Assembly: GCA_963747005.1 (NCBI GenBank)
Contig: CAVVDT010000002.1
Span: forward strand, 29,704-93,703
Reading direction: 5' to 3'
DNA length: 64,000 nucleotides
From: CAVVDT01 sp963747005
GTDB taxonomy: Bacteria > Pseudomonadota > Alphaproteobacteria > Rhizobiales > Aestuariivirgaceae
The position numbers and the translations under genes are program-made. Under the pieces are notes generated by a model. The model saw only the letters and a program-made list of their open reading frames with translations. It was not told where the DNA came from and ran no database searches. This document shows, one piece after another, positions 34,549 through 43,385 of the stretch (position 1 is its first letter; the number at the start of each line of letters is the position of its first letter).

Positions 34549-35322
34549 TCAGTCTCCGGAATTGTATTTGCGATCGGCATCCAGAACGTTCAGTGCCCAT
34601 TCCACATAGGCCCGGAACTCCGGCGAATGGTTGAAGAAGGCAAGTATCTGGGCGCCATGCTGCCGCAACACCGGCACGGCGGCGCGAATGAACTCGGCGT
34701 TGGGATCGCCGAGAAGGGTGCTACCTCCCAACGCTAACCCGATAAGTGTCGCGGCTGCCACACCGGGCGGCGCTCCCTGCCCCACCGTATACCTAATCAT
34801 CGCGTACACAGCCTTACGCACAATCAGATAGGCGGCATACCCGGCGCGCGACGTTTGCCAGTCATATTCGGTAACCGCATCGCGCACCGGCCGGTGGAGC
34901 CTGCGGGTCTCCGCATCCACCAATTGCGCATTGTCGGTAAGTTCGTTGAGGAGGACATTTCCCGGCTTCTCGATCTCAGCAATGACGTCGGCCTCAAGGG
35001 CAAACCGGTCCGCTCTCTCCACCAGATCACGCGCTTCCCTAAAGCCGAGGATGAAGGCACCGTGATTGCGCACGACCGAAGCCAGTGCCGCGTCCAGTTG
35101 CGGTTCCAGCGGCTCGGCTATGGTCCTGTCGGTCATTTGGCGCGCATAAGCCCGCGAGAACGCCGCCAGCGATCCGCCGACCGACCACATGCCCGTCACG
35201 TCAAGCTCGGAAAGCTCGGCATTGACGAGTTCCTCGTATTCATCCGCTGCGTTGGCCAGTTCGGGATACTGGTTGCGGGCCGTCTGGAGAGCCGACGTCA
35301 GTTTGCCGACTTCGCTCTTCAA
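34549..35322 (-). CDS. Hypothetical protein, probable C-terminal part of a split gene
   Basis: 257 aa from a TTG start at 35322. It is in the same reading frame as the gene upstream, separated only by that gene's TGA and four sense codons. No domain is recognised; it is alpha-helical, Ala/Leu/Glu-rich, with one possible membrane stretch (GVAAATLIGLALGGSTL). In related Hyphomicrobiales hypotheticals this kind of helical region follows a WDVWIDWYE-type domain in one chain, so the two are probably one gene split by a nonsense codon. Confidence 0.5.
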   Translation of the reverse strand: MKSEVGKLTSALQTARNQYPELANAADEYEELVNAELSELDVTGMWSVGGSLAAFSRAYARQMTDRTIAEPLEPQLDAALASVVRNHGAFILGFREARDLVERADRFALEADVIAEIEKPGNVLLNELTDNAQLVDAETRRLHRPVRDAVTEYDWQTSRAGYAAYLIVRKAVYAMIRYTVGQGAPPGVAAATLIGLALGGSTLLGDPNAEFIRAAVPVLRQHGAQILAFFNHSPEFRAYVEWALNVLDADRKYNSGD

Positions 35323-35334
35323 ACGTTGATGAAG

Positions 35335-36210
35335 TCACGCTTGCGGCTCGATTTCCTCGTGCAAAGGCGGGTGGGCAAACGCCGATAGTTTGCCCGACCT
35401 TATTGCATAGTGCGGTCCCGGACCTGGTTCAGGCTCAGGCGGTTGAATAGCATCACTGCGTTCGAACTCAGCGATCTCCTCCTTCAGCCTGCGGTTGGCG
35501 TGGGCGGGGCCTTGTTTCCAGTCATCGTCGGTGAGTTGCAGCCAGGCGAGTTCGAGGGGCAGACCGAGCGGGGCGCCGGCGAGGCGTCGCTCGTACCAGT
35601 CGATCCACACGTCCCAATCTTCGCCTGACGCCAACAACAGTTCGCGCAACTGGCTCCACAAGGCCCTTGCCCACCTCGGGGCAGTGCCAAGCCAGAGAGG
35701 GTTCTCTATAAGTTCTGCTATTGGCATACCGTCTTGCAGCGTTGAGGCTTCTCTGATGGTGAGATCGTAGACGTAGTTGGAATGTGCGGCTGTATCGCTG
35801 GCTGCCACCGCGGCTTCGATGGCGCCGACTGCGGCGGCAATGTCATCGTTGTTGGATACGGCTGTAAAGGCGGCGCGAGCAGCGGCATCGGCGACTGCTA
35901 CGGCATGGGGGGCGATAACATCGGCAAGGGGAGCGACGTTGGAGGCAAGATTGCCGGCGTCGGCCGCAGCATAGTTTGGGCTTCGGGTTCGAGTATTGGC
36001 TGTAGCCCAAGGCGCAGCCATGGCACAAAAGACCCAAAGAGCAAAGCCGCTGCTTAGCTCATCCAGCCTCCGTTCATTCCGGAGATCAGCAGCCAGCGCC
36101 GGCACCGCCCGCAACGCCGCCCGCGCAGTGAAGATGACGATCTGATCGCGCGAATGCCCCGGCTCTTTCAGCCAGCGTTTGACATCATCGAGTGTCTCGA
36201 GGTCCGCCAC
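35335..36210 (-). CDS. Hypothetical protein, probable N-terminal part of a split gene
   Basis: 291 aa from GTG 36210, with AGGGGA upstream; the longer open frame to 36624 consists of low-complexity repeat DNA. N-terminal LETLDDVKRWLKEPGHSRDQIVIFTARAALRAVPAL and the block SGEDWDVWIDWYERRLAGAP with WKQGPAHANRRLKEEI are features I associate with a Hyphomicrobiales family of unknown function. The TGA stop at 35335 is immediately followed in frame by the next gene, which suggests an interrupted longer protein. Confidence 0.6.
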   Translation of the reverse strand: MADLETLDDVKRWLKEPGHSRDQIVIFTARAALRAVPALAADLRNERRLDELSSGFALWVFCAMAAPWATANTRTRSPNYAAADAGNLASNVAPLADVIAPHAVAVADAAARAAFTAVSNNDDIAAAVGAIEAAVAASDTAAHSNYVYDLTIREASTLQDGMPIAELIENPLWLGTAPRWARALWSQLRELLLASGEDWDVWIDWYERRLAGAPLGLPLELAWLQLTDDDWKQGPAHANRRLKEEIAEFERSDAIQPPEPEPGPGPHYAIRSGKLSAFAHPPLHEEIEPQA

Positions 36211-36680
36211 GGGCGCCGTCCCCTGATTGGTCCGCTCAGGATGGCGGCGTGGGTGGCCGAGCGCAAGGGTTGAAGCGGGGCGCGGAGGGATGCGCCTTGA
36301 ATCGGCTGGTGAAATCCCGCGCACAAGCGGTTCTGACGGTTGGGGTTTTTGGGCGTCAGGCTCCCCTCCCCCTTGGGGGGAGGGGTTGGGGGTGGGGGTC
36401 GAAAGGCATGAAAGGCCAGCGGCAATGGCGGGGACCGTCGAGGGGTGTGAGGGGGCCCCTCCCCGGGCCTTGCCGGCCCGCTCGCTTGGGCTCGCGGGCG
36501 TTCGTTCGCTTCGCTCGCTCCACCGGAGCGACCGATCGGCAATGCATGGCCGAGCGTTCCTCACCCCCACAAGGGGGGAGGGAGCAAGGCGGCGACGCTT
36601 GCCTTGTCCCTCACCTGTCGTCACGGACGGGGCATGATCCGATCCTCCATTCCTCCAACCTCGCGGCAGGTTGCGAGGAC
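36211..36680. repeat. Non-coding repeat mosaic between genes
   Basis: A 470-bp stretch without a credible gene. It holds GC-rich palindromic pieces such as CCCTCCCCCTTGGGGGGAGG followed by GTTGGGGGTGGGGG, a second related piece near 36560 with CACCCCCACAAGGGGGGAGG, and Ser/Arg/Pro-rich shadow frames on both strands. These motifs are familiar intergenic boilerplate in Hyphomicrobiales genomes. Confidence 0.6.
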
Positions 36681-36718
36681 GGCGGAATGGATCCCGGGAT
36701 CAAGTCCCGGGATGACGC
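36681..36718. repeat. Dispersed TCCCGGGA palindromic repeat
   Basis: GGCGGAATGGATCCCGGGAT then CAAGTCCCGGGATGACG. The pair ATCCCGGGAT/TCCCGGGAT forms nested palindromes. It shares the GGAATGGAT core and the ATGACG end with 15901-15996. Confidence 0.65.
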
Positions 36719-36745
36719 CTGGTCTTCATGGGCAGGCCTTTTGGC

Positions 36746-38305
36746 TCACACCATCCCCAACGCCTTGCGGGCGGCGGCGATGACCTGTTGCGGGGTGCCA
36801 ACCGCATCGAGCCTCGGCCAGGCGATCTCCCCGGTGTCGTAGGCCAGTTGCATCTCCACCACCCGCCTGTCGGCATCGGAGGCATCGCCGCGCCGCTGGC
36901 CGACCCGCGCTTCCAGCACCTCGCGCGGGGCTTCGAGCCACAGGGCGTGGAAGGGGGCGCCGCGATCATGGGCGATGGCTTCGATGGCGGCACGCTCCTC
37001 GGGGTGGGCGAAGACGGCATCGACGATCACCGGAAAGCCGCCGGAAAGCGCCGCGCCGGCGCGGTCGTAGAGGCGGCGATAGACGGCGGCGCTGGCTTGC
37101 GGGGTGTAATGGCTGTGATGCAGTTTTGCCGTTTCGGGCAGCCCCGCCATGGTCTTGCGCTCGATGTCGGAGCGCAGGTGCAGCGCGCCGGCCGGGCGGG
37201 CGAGATCGGGCGCGATATGCGCCGCTACCGTCGACTTGCCGGTGCCACTGAGGCCACCGATGACCATAAGGCCGGGCCGCTCCTGCGCCATCAGGGCGCA
37301 GGCGTGGGCGAAGGCGACACGCGCCTGCCCGGCCTTGGCCTTGGCCTCGATGCCGGAAAGCTGCGCCGAACGGTCGGCGGCCACCAGCCCCCGGATACCG
37401 GCCCGGAGCGCTGCAAAGGGAGCGAGGCATCCGAGCGCCGCATCGTGTTGCGTCCTGCCCCCGGCCATGAGCGCTGTCGCCGTCAGGTAGCGGTTGACGA
37501 CCAGGCTGGCGGCCGGGCGCTGGCCGCGCGCCTCCAGGTCCATCAGCAGGAAGGCGAGGTCGTAGAGCACGTCGATGCGGGCAAGGCGTTCATCGAACTC
37601 AAGGGCATCGAAGAGCCGCGGACGCCCACCCACCAGCACGATGTTGGCCAGATGCAGATCGCCATGGCAACGCCGCGTCGCCCCCTCCCCCGCCCGCTTC
37701 AGACGCAGGCTCCGCGAAGCGGCCAGCGCGGCGGCCATGGCTTCGTTGAACGTCGCCGCGGGGCCGGTATCGAAGATGCCGCGATGCCGCGCAAACGCCT
37801 CCGCCAGTTGCCGCGCCACCCGGTCAGGGGCTTCGGCGGCTTGCGGCTCGGGGGCAGCGGCGGCGCGGGCGTGGCTGGCGGCGACCGCATCGGCCAGCGC
37901 CAGCGCCAGCGGTCGTGAAAGCGGGCCGGCTTCCGCCACCTTGTCGAGGACATCTTCAGGGCGAAAGCGGCGCATGACGACGCACCACTCGACCGCCCGC
38001 CCCTTGCCGCCCAGCCTGAAGCGTCCGGCGGCATCGCGGTTGACCGGCTTCACGCCGCGATAGATGGAAGGGGCATTCGGGCGGTTGACTTCAAATTCGC
38101 GCCGGCAGGCGGCCTGGCGCTTTTCCAAAGTGGAAAAATCCAGATAGCCGAGATCGACCGCCTTCTTGATCTTGATCGCCTCATCGCCCGCCAGGAAGAC
38201 GAGGTTGGCATGCGTCTCGATCACCTCCACGACCCCCGCCTTCAGCCCATGGAGAGCCGGTGTATTGAGCGCATCGATCACCTGGCGCTGGTCGCTGACA
38301 GTCAT
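36746..38305 (-). CDS. Bifunctional aminoglycoside-phosphotransferase-like/AAA-type ATP-binding protein
   Basis: 519 aa. The N-terminal half is APH/kinase-like: VFLAGDEAIKIKKAVDLGYLD (Lys) and CHGDLHLANIVLVGGRPRLFDALEFDE (catalytic loop HGDLHxxN and DFD-like metal site). The C-terminal half is a P-loop kinase: GGLSGTGKSTVAAHIAP (Walker A), with LRSDIERKTM and VIVDAVFAHPEERA. The fusion is widespread in Proteobacteria and often annotated as a resistance-like kinase; the substrate is unknown and there is no evidence of antibiotic resistance. Confidence 0.88.
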   Translation of the reverse strand: MTVSDQRQVIDALNTPALHGLKAGVVEVIETHANLVFLAGDEAIKIKKAVDLGYLDFSTLEKRQAACRREFEVNRPNAPSIYRGVKPVNRDAAGRFRLGGKGRAVEWCVVMRRFRPEDVLDKVAEAGPLSRPLALALADAVAASHARAAAAPEPQAAEAPDRVARQLAEAFARHRGIFDTGPAATFNEAMAAALAASRSLRLKRAGEGATRRCHGDLHLANIVLVGGRPRLFDALEFDERLARIDVLYDLAFLLMDLEARGQRPAASLVVNRYLTATALMAGGRTQHDAALGCLAPFAALRAGIRGLVAADRSAQLSGIEAKAKAGQARVAFAHACALMAQERPGLMVIGGLSGTGKSTVAAHIAPDLARPAGALHLRSDIERKTMAGLPETAKLHHSHYTPQASAAVYRRLYDRAGAALSGGFPVIVDAVFAHPEERAAIEAIAHDRGAPFHALWLEAPREVLEARVGQRRGDASDADRRVVEMQLAYDTGEIAWPRLDAVGTPQQVIAAARKALGMV

Positions 38306-38458
38306 GCCTCCCCGCTCCGTCGGCCTTGCATGCTATGCCGGCAGCGCAACGCTGCCTTGACCTGCATCATGCCGACAGGGTGAAGACTGCCCTTGTCGGT
38401 CTCTGCATCCTGGGCCAGCATGACGCCATCTCCAGCCCAAGGCCACCCCGGAGTATCA

Positions 38459-40486
38459 ATGACCGCCGCCACCGATCCCCTGCTCCAGCCCCTCAAGCTT
38501 CGCCACCTCACCCTGAAGAACCGCATCATGAGCACCAGCCATGCCTGCGGGCTGGAGGAAGGCGGCATGCCGAAGGAGGCTTACCAGCTCTATCACGAGG
38601 AAAAGGCCAAGGGCGGCCTGGCGCTCACCATGTTCGGCGGCTCCTCCAACGTCGCCGTCGATTCCCCCAACGTCTTCCGGCAACTGAATGTCGGGGTGGA
38701 CGAGGTGATCCCGTGGCTGCAGCAGTTTTCGGCGCGCGTCCACCACCACGACTGCGCCCTCATGGTGCAGATCACCCATCTCGGGCGGCGCGGCGAAAGT
38801 GCCGCCGGCGAACACCTGCCCACCATCGCCCCCTCGCCCATTCGCGAGACCCTGCACCGCTCCTTCCCGCGCGAGATGGACACCCATGACATCGCCCGGG
38901 TGGTGAAGGCTTTCGGCGATGCCGCCTGGCGCTGCAAGCAAGGCGGGCTCGACGGCATCGAGACGCTGGCGGGGGCGCATCTCATCGGCCAGTTCCTGTC
39001 GCCCGACACCAACAAGCGCACCGACGGCTATGGCGGCTCCATGGAAAACCGCTGCCGCTTCGGCCTGGAGGTCTACGACGAGATCAGGCGCCGGGTGGGC
39101 GATGACTTTCTGGTGGGCTTCCGCTTCGTGGTCGACGAGGGGCATGAGGCGGGGCTTTCCTTCGATGAGTGCGTCGCCATCGCCCACCGCTTCGAGCGCT
39201 CGGGGACCCTCGATTTCTTCAACGCCGTTTACGGTCGCATGGATACCGCGCTGGGTCTTGCCGTCGACAACATGCCGGGCATGGCCTCGCCCATGGCGCC
39301 GTGGCTCGCCAAGGCTGCCGCCTTCAAGCGTGAGGTGTCGCTGCCGGTCTTCCATGCCGCGCGCATCGCCGATGTGGCGACCGCCCGCCATGCCATCGCT
39401 GAAAACCTCATCGACATGGCCGCCATGACCCGCGCCCACATCACCGATCCGCACCTGGTGGAAAAGCTGATGCGCGGCGAGGAAGCGCGCATCCGCCCTT
39501 GCGTCGGCGCCACCCATTGCATGGGGGTGACGCGGCCGTCCTGCATTCACAACCCGGCCGCCGGGCGCGAGGCCCGGATGCCCCACGAGATCGCCCCGAC
39601 GACCGGCCCGAAGCGCAAGGTGGTGGTGGTGGGCGGCGGGCCTGCGGGGCTGGAAGCCGCCCGCGTCGCCGCCGAGCGCGGCCACCGGGTGACGCTTTAC
39701 GAGGCGGCCAGCCGCCTGGGCGGGCAGGTGCTGCTGGCGGCGACCGCAAGCTGGCGCAAGGACCTCATCGGCGTCATCGACTGGCGCGCCAGCGAACTGC
39801 AGCGCCTTGGCGTGACGGTGCATCTGAACCACTACGCCGAGGCTGCCGACGTCGCGGCGGAAAGCCCCGATGCGGTGATCGTGGCAGCCGGCGGCGTGCC
39901 CGACCTGCAATGGATCGACGGCCACGAACACATAACCAGCGTGTGGGACATCCTGTCGGGCGCGGCCGAGCCGGCAGCTTCCGTCGTGGTGTGGGACGGG
40001 ACCGGCCGCCATGCCGCCTCGACCGCCGCCGAACGCTGCCTGAAGGCCGGCAGCAAGGTCAGTCTCGTTGCTCTCGACGACACGCTGGCGGTCGAAATGA
40101 GCTATGCCGAACGGGTGATCTGGAAAAAGGCCCTTTACGATCTCGGGCTGCCCCAGACCTTCGACCAGCGCCTGGTCGCCGTGGAAAAGTCGGGGAACCG
40201 CCTCACGGCGCGCTTCGCCAATGAATATACCGGCGTCGAACTGCGGCTGGAAACCGATCAGGTGATCGTCGAGCATGGCACCGTCCCGGCCGATCAGGTC
40301 TTTCGGGATTTGCGCGCCAGGTCGTCCAATGACGGCTCTACCGATATCGAGGCTCTGGTCGCCGGCGCCCCGCAGCCGCATGGGCCGAATGGCAGCTTCA
40401 TACTGCACCGCATCGGCGACTGCCAGTCGAGCCGCAACATCCACGCCGCCGTCTACGATGCCTTGCGCCTGACGCTGACAATCTGA
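38459..40486 (+). CDS. Old-Yellow-Enzyme-type FMN/FAD oxidoreductase, demethylase-like
   Basis: 675 aa. N-terminal OYE-like TIM barrel (LLQPLKLRHLTLKNRIMSTSHA; ADGYGG-like GYGGSMENRCRF) binds FMN. Next is a Cys cluster RPCVGATHCMG with SCIHNPAAGRE, a Fe-S motif of the kind seen in N-methylproline/stachydrine demethylases. The C-terminal Rossmann domain has VVVVGGGPAGLEAARVAAERG with ADP-binding. Such enzymes demethylate or reduce small amines or enoates with NAD(P)H. ATG 38459 follows GGAG. Inferred, not proven, that it degrades an N-methylated compound, in line with betC in the window. Confidence 0.82.
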   Translation: MTAATDPLLQPLKLRHLTLKNRIMSTSHACGLEEGGMPKEAYQLYHEEKAKGGLALTMFGGSSNVAVDSPNVFRQLNVGVDEVIPWLQQFSARVHHHDCALMVQITHLGRRGESAAGEHLPTIAPSPIRETLHRSFPREMDTHDIARVVKAFGDAAWRCKQGGLDGIETLAGAHLIGQFLSPDTNKRTDGYGGSMENRCRFGLEVYDEIRRRVGDDFLVGFRFVVDEGHEAGLSFDECVAIAHRFERSGTLDFFNAVYGRMDTALGLAVDNMPGMASPMAPWLAKAAAFKREVSLPVFHAARIADVATARHAIAENLIDMAAMTRAHITDPHLVEKLMRGEEARIRPCVGATHCMGVTRPSCIHNPAAGREARMPHEIAPTTGPKRKVVVVGGGPAGLEAARVAAERGHRVTLYEAASRLGGQVLLAATASWRKDLIGVIDWRASELQRLGVTVHLNHYAEAADVAAESPDAVIVAAGGVPDLQWIDGHEHITSVWDILSGAAEPAASVVVWDGTGRHAASTAAERCLKAGSKVSLVALDDTLAVEMSYAERVIWKKALYDLGLPQTFDQRLVAVEKSGNRLTARFANEYTGVELRLETDQVIVEHGTVPADQVFRDLRARSSNDGSTDIEALVAGAPQPHGPNGSFILHRIGDCQSSRNIHAAVYDALRLTLTI

Positions 40487-40649
40487 AGCGGGAATGCGCC
40501 ACGCCGCCCGATTTGGCCGCGATGGCAATCGACCCGCCATTCTCCTCAATTCCCACGTTGGGGAATTAGTCATCATAGAGACAATTTGTCGCAAAGAATC
40601 CTAATCTCGATCGTTGCATGTTTGCTTTGTCAAATAATGGAGCGGCGAT

Positions 40650-41897
40650 ATGACACAATTCTTTGCGATCGACACCGTCAGCGGCACCGTTGCTGGCGGC
40701 AGCGGTATGGACAGGTTCACTTTCACCTATGACTACGCGGCCGGCGGGGTCGTTCTGCAAGATCTAAGCGGAAGCTTCGCGTCGGGATATGCCGGAACCT
40801 TTGTCCTCGGCGGCACCGGTCTCAACGATGTCCTGTTCACCGGCATAGAAAACCTTACCTTTATCGACAATGGCGCCAACGGCCCGGATCTGATCTACAC
40901 CGACGACGGCTACGACAGTATTTCCAGTGGCCTCGGCGACGATACTCTTTATACCGGCAAAGGGATCGACACCGTCGACGGCGGCGGGGGCAACGACTTG
41001 TGGGGCGCCGACAAGTCATTTGCCAAGGTCGCCATCAACATCAACTTGAACCACGCCTCGTCCAAATATCTGGGCAACGGCGTGGTGAGCAACATTGAGG
41101 GTCTCGATCTCAAGACAGGCTCGGGCAACGACCATATTGTTGGGTCGTCGACCGCGATCATGGACGACAACATCAATACCGGTGACGGCAACGACGTGAT
41201 CCACATGTGGGGCGGCGGCACAGACACGGTCGCGGGGGGCGCGGGCCTCGACAAGCTCATCTACACTTACAGCTACGATGACGGCGGCGTGCGCCTGCAG
41301 AACCTGACGCACGATCACTCCGGCGGCTATCAAGGGACTTTCGATGGTATCGCCAAGTTCGACCTGAGTTTCAGCGGCATTGAGAATATCGTCTTCAACG
41401 ACCTCGGCAACGGAGCCGACATCATCCGCACCGGCGGCGGAGCGGACAAGCTGCTGGGTGGCAATGGCAGCGATCGCCTCAACGGCGCTGGTGGCGCCGA
41501 TACCCTGTCGGGAGGCAACGGCAACGATACCCTCAACGGCGCAAACGGCGCCGATCACCTGTCCGGAGGCAATGGCCAGGACGTCATCATCGGCGGCCAT
41601 GGCAACGATAGGATGTCAGGAGGGGCCGGCTACGATACCTTTGTTTTCGCCGACGGTTTCGGCCATGACACCATCACCGATTTCGGTGCCCGGAACGAGG
41701 AGAAGATCGACCTGTCCGCCGTTACCGACATCACCAGCTTTGCCGATCTTCTGCACAACAATCACGTGCAACTGGATCCGGGGGGCTCCGGCTTCGCCGA
41801 AATTGTGGACGGAACGAGCACCATCCTGCTGCAGGGCGTCAACGTGCACGATATCGGCTTCGGCCTGGCGATCTCGGGCGCGGACTTCATCTTCTGA
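40650..41897 (+). CDS. RTX (hemolysin-type calcium-binding repeat) secreted protein
   Basis: 415 aa. No Sec signal. One ~178-residue module (RFTFTYDYAAGGVVLQDLSG to KLIYTYSY) with NDLWGADKSFAKVAININLN and GLDLKTGSGNDHI, then nonapeptide GGxGxDxxx repeats (GGNGSDRLNGAGGADTLSGG) and a C-terminal FVFADGFGHDTITDF ending DFIF, all features of type I secretion (T1SS) substrates that bind Ca2+. It shares this module with the larger paralogue at 43386. Role probably adhesion or surface; no T1SS transporter is in the window. Confidence 0.88.
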   Translation: MTQFFAIDTVSGTVAGGSGMDRFTFTYDYAAGGVVLQDLSGSFASGYAGTFVLGGTGLNDVLFTGIENLTFIDNGANGPDLIYTDDGYDSISSGLGDDTLYTGKGIDTVDGGGGNDLWGADKSFAKVAININLNHASSKYLGNGVVSNIEGLDLKTGSGNDHIVGSSTAIMDDNINTGDGNDVIHMWGGGTDTVAGGAGLDKLIYTYSYDDGGVRLQNLTHDHSGGYQGTFDGIAKFDLSFSGIENIVFNDLGNGADIIRTGGGADKLLGGNGSDRLNGAGGADTLSGGNGNDTLNGANGADHLSGGNGQDVIIGGHGNDRMSGGAGYDTFVFADGFGHDTITDFGARNEEKIDLSAVTDITSFADLLHNNHVQLDPGGSGFAEIVDGTSTILLQGVNVHDIGFGLAISGADFIF

Positions 41898-42048
41898 CCG
41901 TTCGAGGAAAGGCAAACGAAAGCCCGGGAGCAAGGCGGCGGACAGGACCCGGATTCAATCCGCCGCATGACATGTTGCCCCGATCCACTATAATCGTCTG
42001 CGGTCCGGACGATGTCCGGCTTGCGGCGGCAACAAGGGGGGACGCTCG

Positions 42049-42294
42049 ATGGCCGAAGAGCGCAAGGTCTCATAACTCCGCGTCATCGGCGCGGCGGTGC
42101 TCGACTTCTTCACGATATTCTTCGCCGGCGGCTACGCCATCGGCAAGCTCACCGGCAATATGACCGACACCGGCTTCAACCTCAACGGCATGCCGGCGCT
42201 GGTGCTGTTTGCAGTGATCATCATCTATTTCGTGGTCGGCACCCGATATGCCGGCGGCACCATCTGGCAGCGCATCCTCAAGACCAGAGGCTGA
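42049..42294 (+). pseudogene. Small membrane protein gene interrupted by a stop codon
   Basis: AAGGGGGGA precedes ATG 42049, then MAEERKVS and an in-frame TAA at 42073, then LRVIGAAVLDFFTIFFAGGY continuing to TRYAGGTIWQRILKTRG and TGA. A complete protein of about 81 aa with two membrane helices is only lost through codon 9. The hydrophobic tail could restart at GTG 42097 (65 aa). It resembles RDD-like small membrane proteins. The 3' 116 bp recurs at 43100-43215. Confidence 0.65.
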
Positions 42295-42296
42295 AA
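42181..42296 (+). repeat. Source copy of the 116-bp 3' duplicate
   Basis: 116 bp, from CTCAACGGCATGCCGG to the stop codon of the small membrane-protein gene, recur as 43100-43215. Confidence 0.9.
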
Positions 42297-42410
42297 GTCC
42301 CCCAGGGGAGCACTGGCAGAAGCGCAGCGAAGCATAATCGCAAAAGTGCGGGAACACCTGTCGGAGAGATCATGCTCCGTCGGCTGAGCGCAAGCCGATG
42401 GCAGACCCGT

Positions 42411-42926
42411 CTACTGGCGGCCGTTGTAGAGGGCGTCAACCTCGGCCTGCGTCTGGGCCGTGACGGCCTTGTTGGCTGCCGCGGCCAATGCTGCCGCTTC
42501 AGCGTCCTGTGCCGCTTTCAGATCCTGTGTGGCCTGGGTCACCGCTTCCTGCAGCGCCGGGTTGGTGGGATCGGCCATAAGGGCGGCCTCGGCCGCCGCC
42601 AGATTGCTTTCAGCCGTCTGGGTGTTGGCACGGGCATCGACATAGCCGCGGATCTTGCCCACTTCCGACACGTTCGATGCATTGGCAAACGCCATGGCCG
42701 AAGCATGGGCGGCGTTCAGAGCACCAAGATTGCTCGCCACCGCGCCGTGATTGCCCGTACCTACACCGTTGCCATGACCGACACCGTTTCCATGGCCGTT
42801 GCCGTTGCCATTGCCGGCTAGGGCGGTCGATGTCCCCCATAAGGCGTCCGGGCTACCCGAACCGGGCAGGAAGGCAAAGACGCTGATGGCAATGCTCACG
42901 GCCGTAAGCAGGCTTTTCGAGATCAT
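42411..42926 (-). CDS. Secreted Gly/Asn/His-rich repeat protein
   Basis: 171 aa. The signal peptide (MISKSLLTAVSIAISVFAFL...) leads to a low-complexity region GNGNGNGHGNGVGHGNG, then a helical Ala/Gln/Glu-rich part (ASNVSEVGKIRGYVDARANT, ALAAAANKAVTAQTQAEVDA). It belongs to a loose set of Hyphomicrobiales hypotheticals with GNGNG repeats. It is on the opposite strand to the RTX genes and between the membrane-protein gene and its duplicate remnant. ATG 42926 has GGAG nearby. Confidence 0.7.
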   Translation of the reverse strand: MISKSLLTAVSIAISVFAFLPGSGSPDALWGTSTALAGNGNGNGHGNGVGHGNGVGTGNHGAVASNLGALNAAHASAMAFANASNVSEVGKIRGYVDARANTQTAESNLAAAEAALMADPTNPALQEAVTQATQDLKAAQDAEAAALAAAANKAVTAQTQAEVDALYNGRQ

Positions 42927-43060
42927 GGGAATTCTCCGCAGTTTCGCTGGAAGAGGCACGACCGAGCGTGCCTCCGCCAAGATTGAGAAGGTATGCGATC
43001 CCGCCGTGAATCGTGGGTGATAGTTTGCAGGAAATCGTGACCGCTTGTTGTTGACTTTAT

Positions 43061-43215
43061 GACTTCTCCGAAATCTTCGTGGGGAGCGACACCATCGTGC
43101 TCAACGGCATGCCGGCGCTGGTGCTGTTTGCAGTGATCATCATCTATTTCGTGGTCGGCACCCGATATGCCGGCGGCACCATCTGGCAGCGCATCCTCAA
43201 GACCAGAGGCTGAAA
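43061..43215 (+). pseudogene. Chimeric remnant: RTX 3' end fused to membrane-protein 3' end
   Basis: 43068-43107 is identical to 45637-45676 near the 3' end of the large RTX gene (40 bp, encoding EIFVGSDTIVLNG). 43100-43215 is identical to 42181-42296 of the small membrane-protein gene. The two overlap in CTCAACGG, an 8-bp microhomology present in both parents, so the join occurred there. No start, and out of any intact gene. Confidence 0.85.
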
Positions 43216-43385
43216 AGCCGCACCAGTCCACCAGATAACCTGCGCCGGGCGCCGCCAACCAAGAGTGCGGCGCGCGAAGCCTTTGGCCATAGGCCCTCAG
43301 TCGAGGTCGTTGATCAGGATCAACGCAGCGAACTGTGATGAATGGCAGAATTTAAAAATAATTCGAAATTCAGAGGAGCATGATG

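Noticed and set aside
36211..36842. Several open frames on both strands
   Set aside because: Arg/Pro/Gly-rich low-complexity translations over palindromic repeat DNA.
36746..38305. Aminoglycoside resistance gene
   Set aside because: The kinase-like half belongs to a widespread fused family with no resistance evidence.
38456..40594. 712-codon open frame opposite the OYE-like gene
   Set aside because: A GC-rich shadow; His/Ala/Gly-rich with no domain, while the plus strand has clear FMN, Fe-S and FAD motifs.
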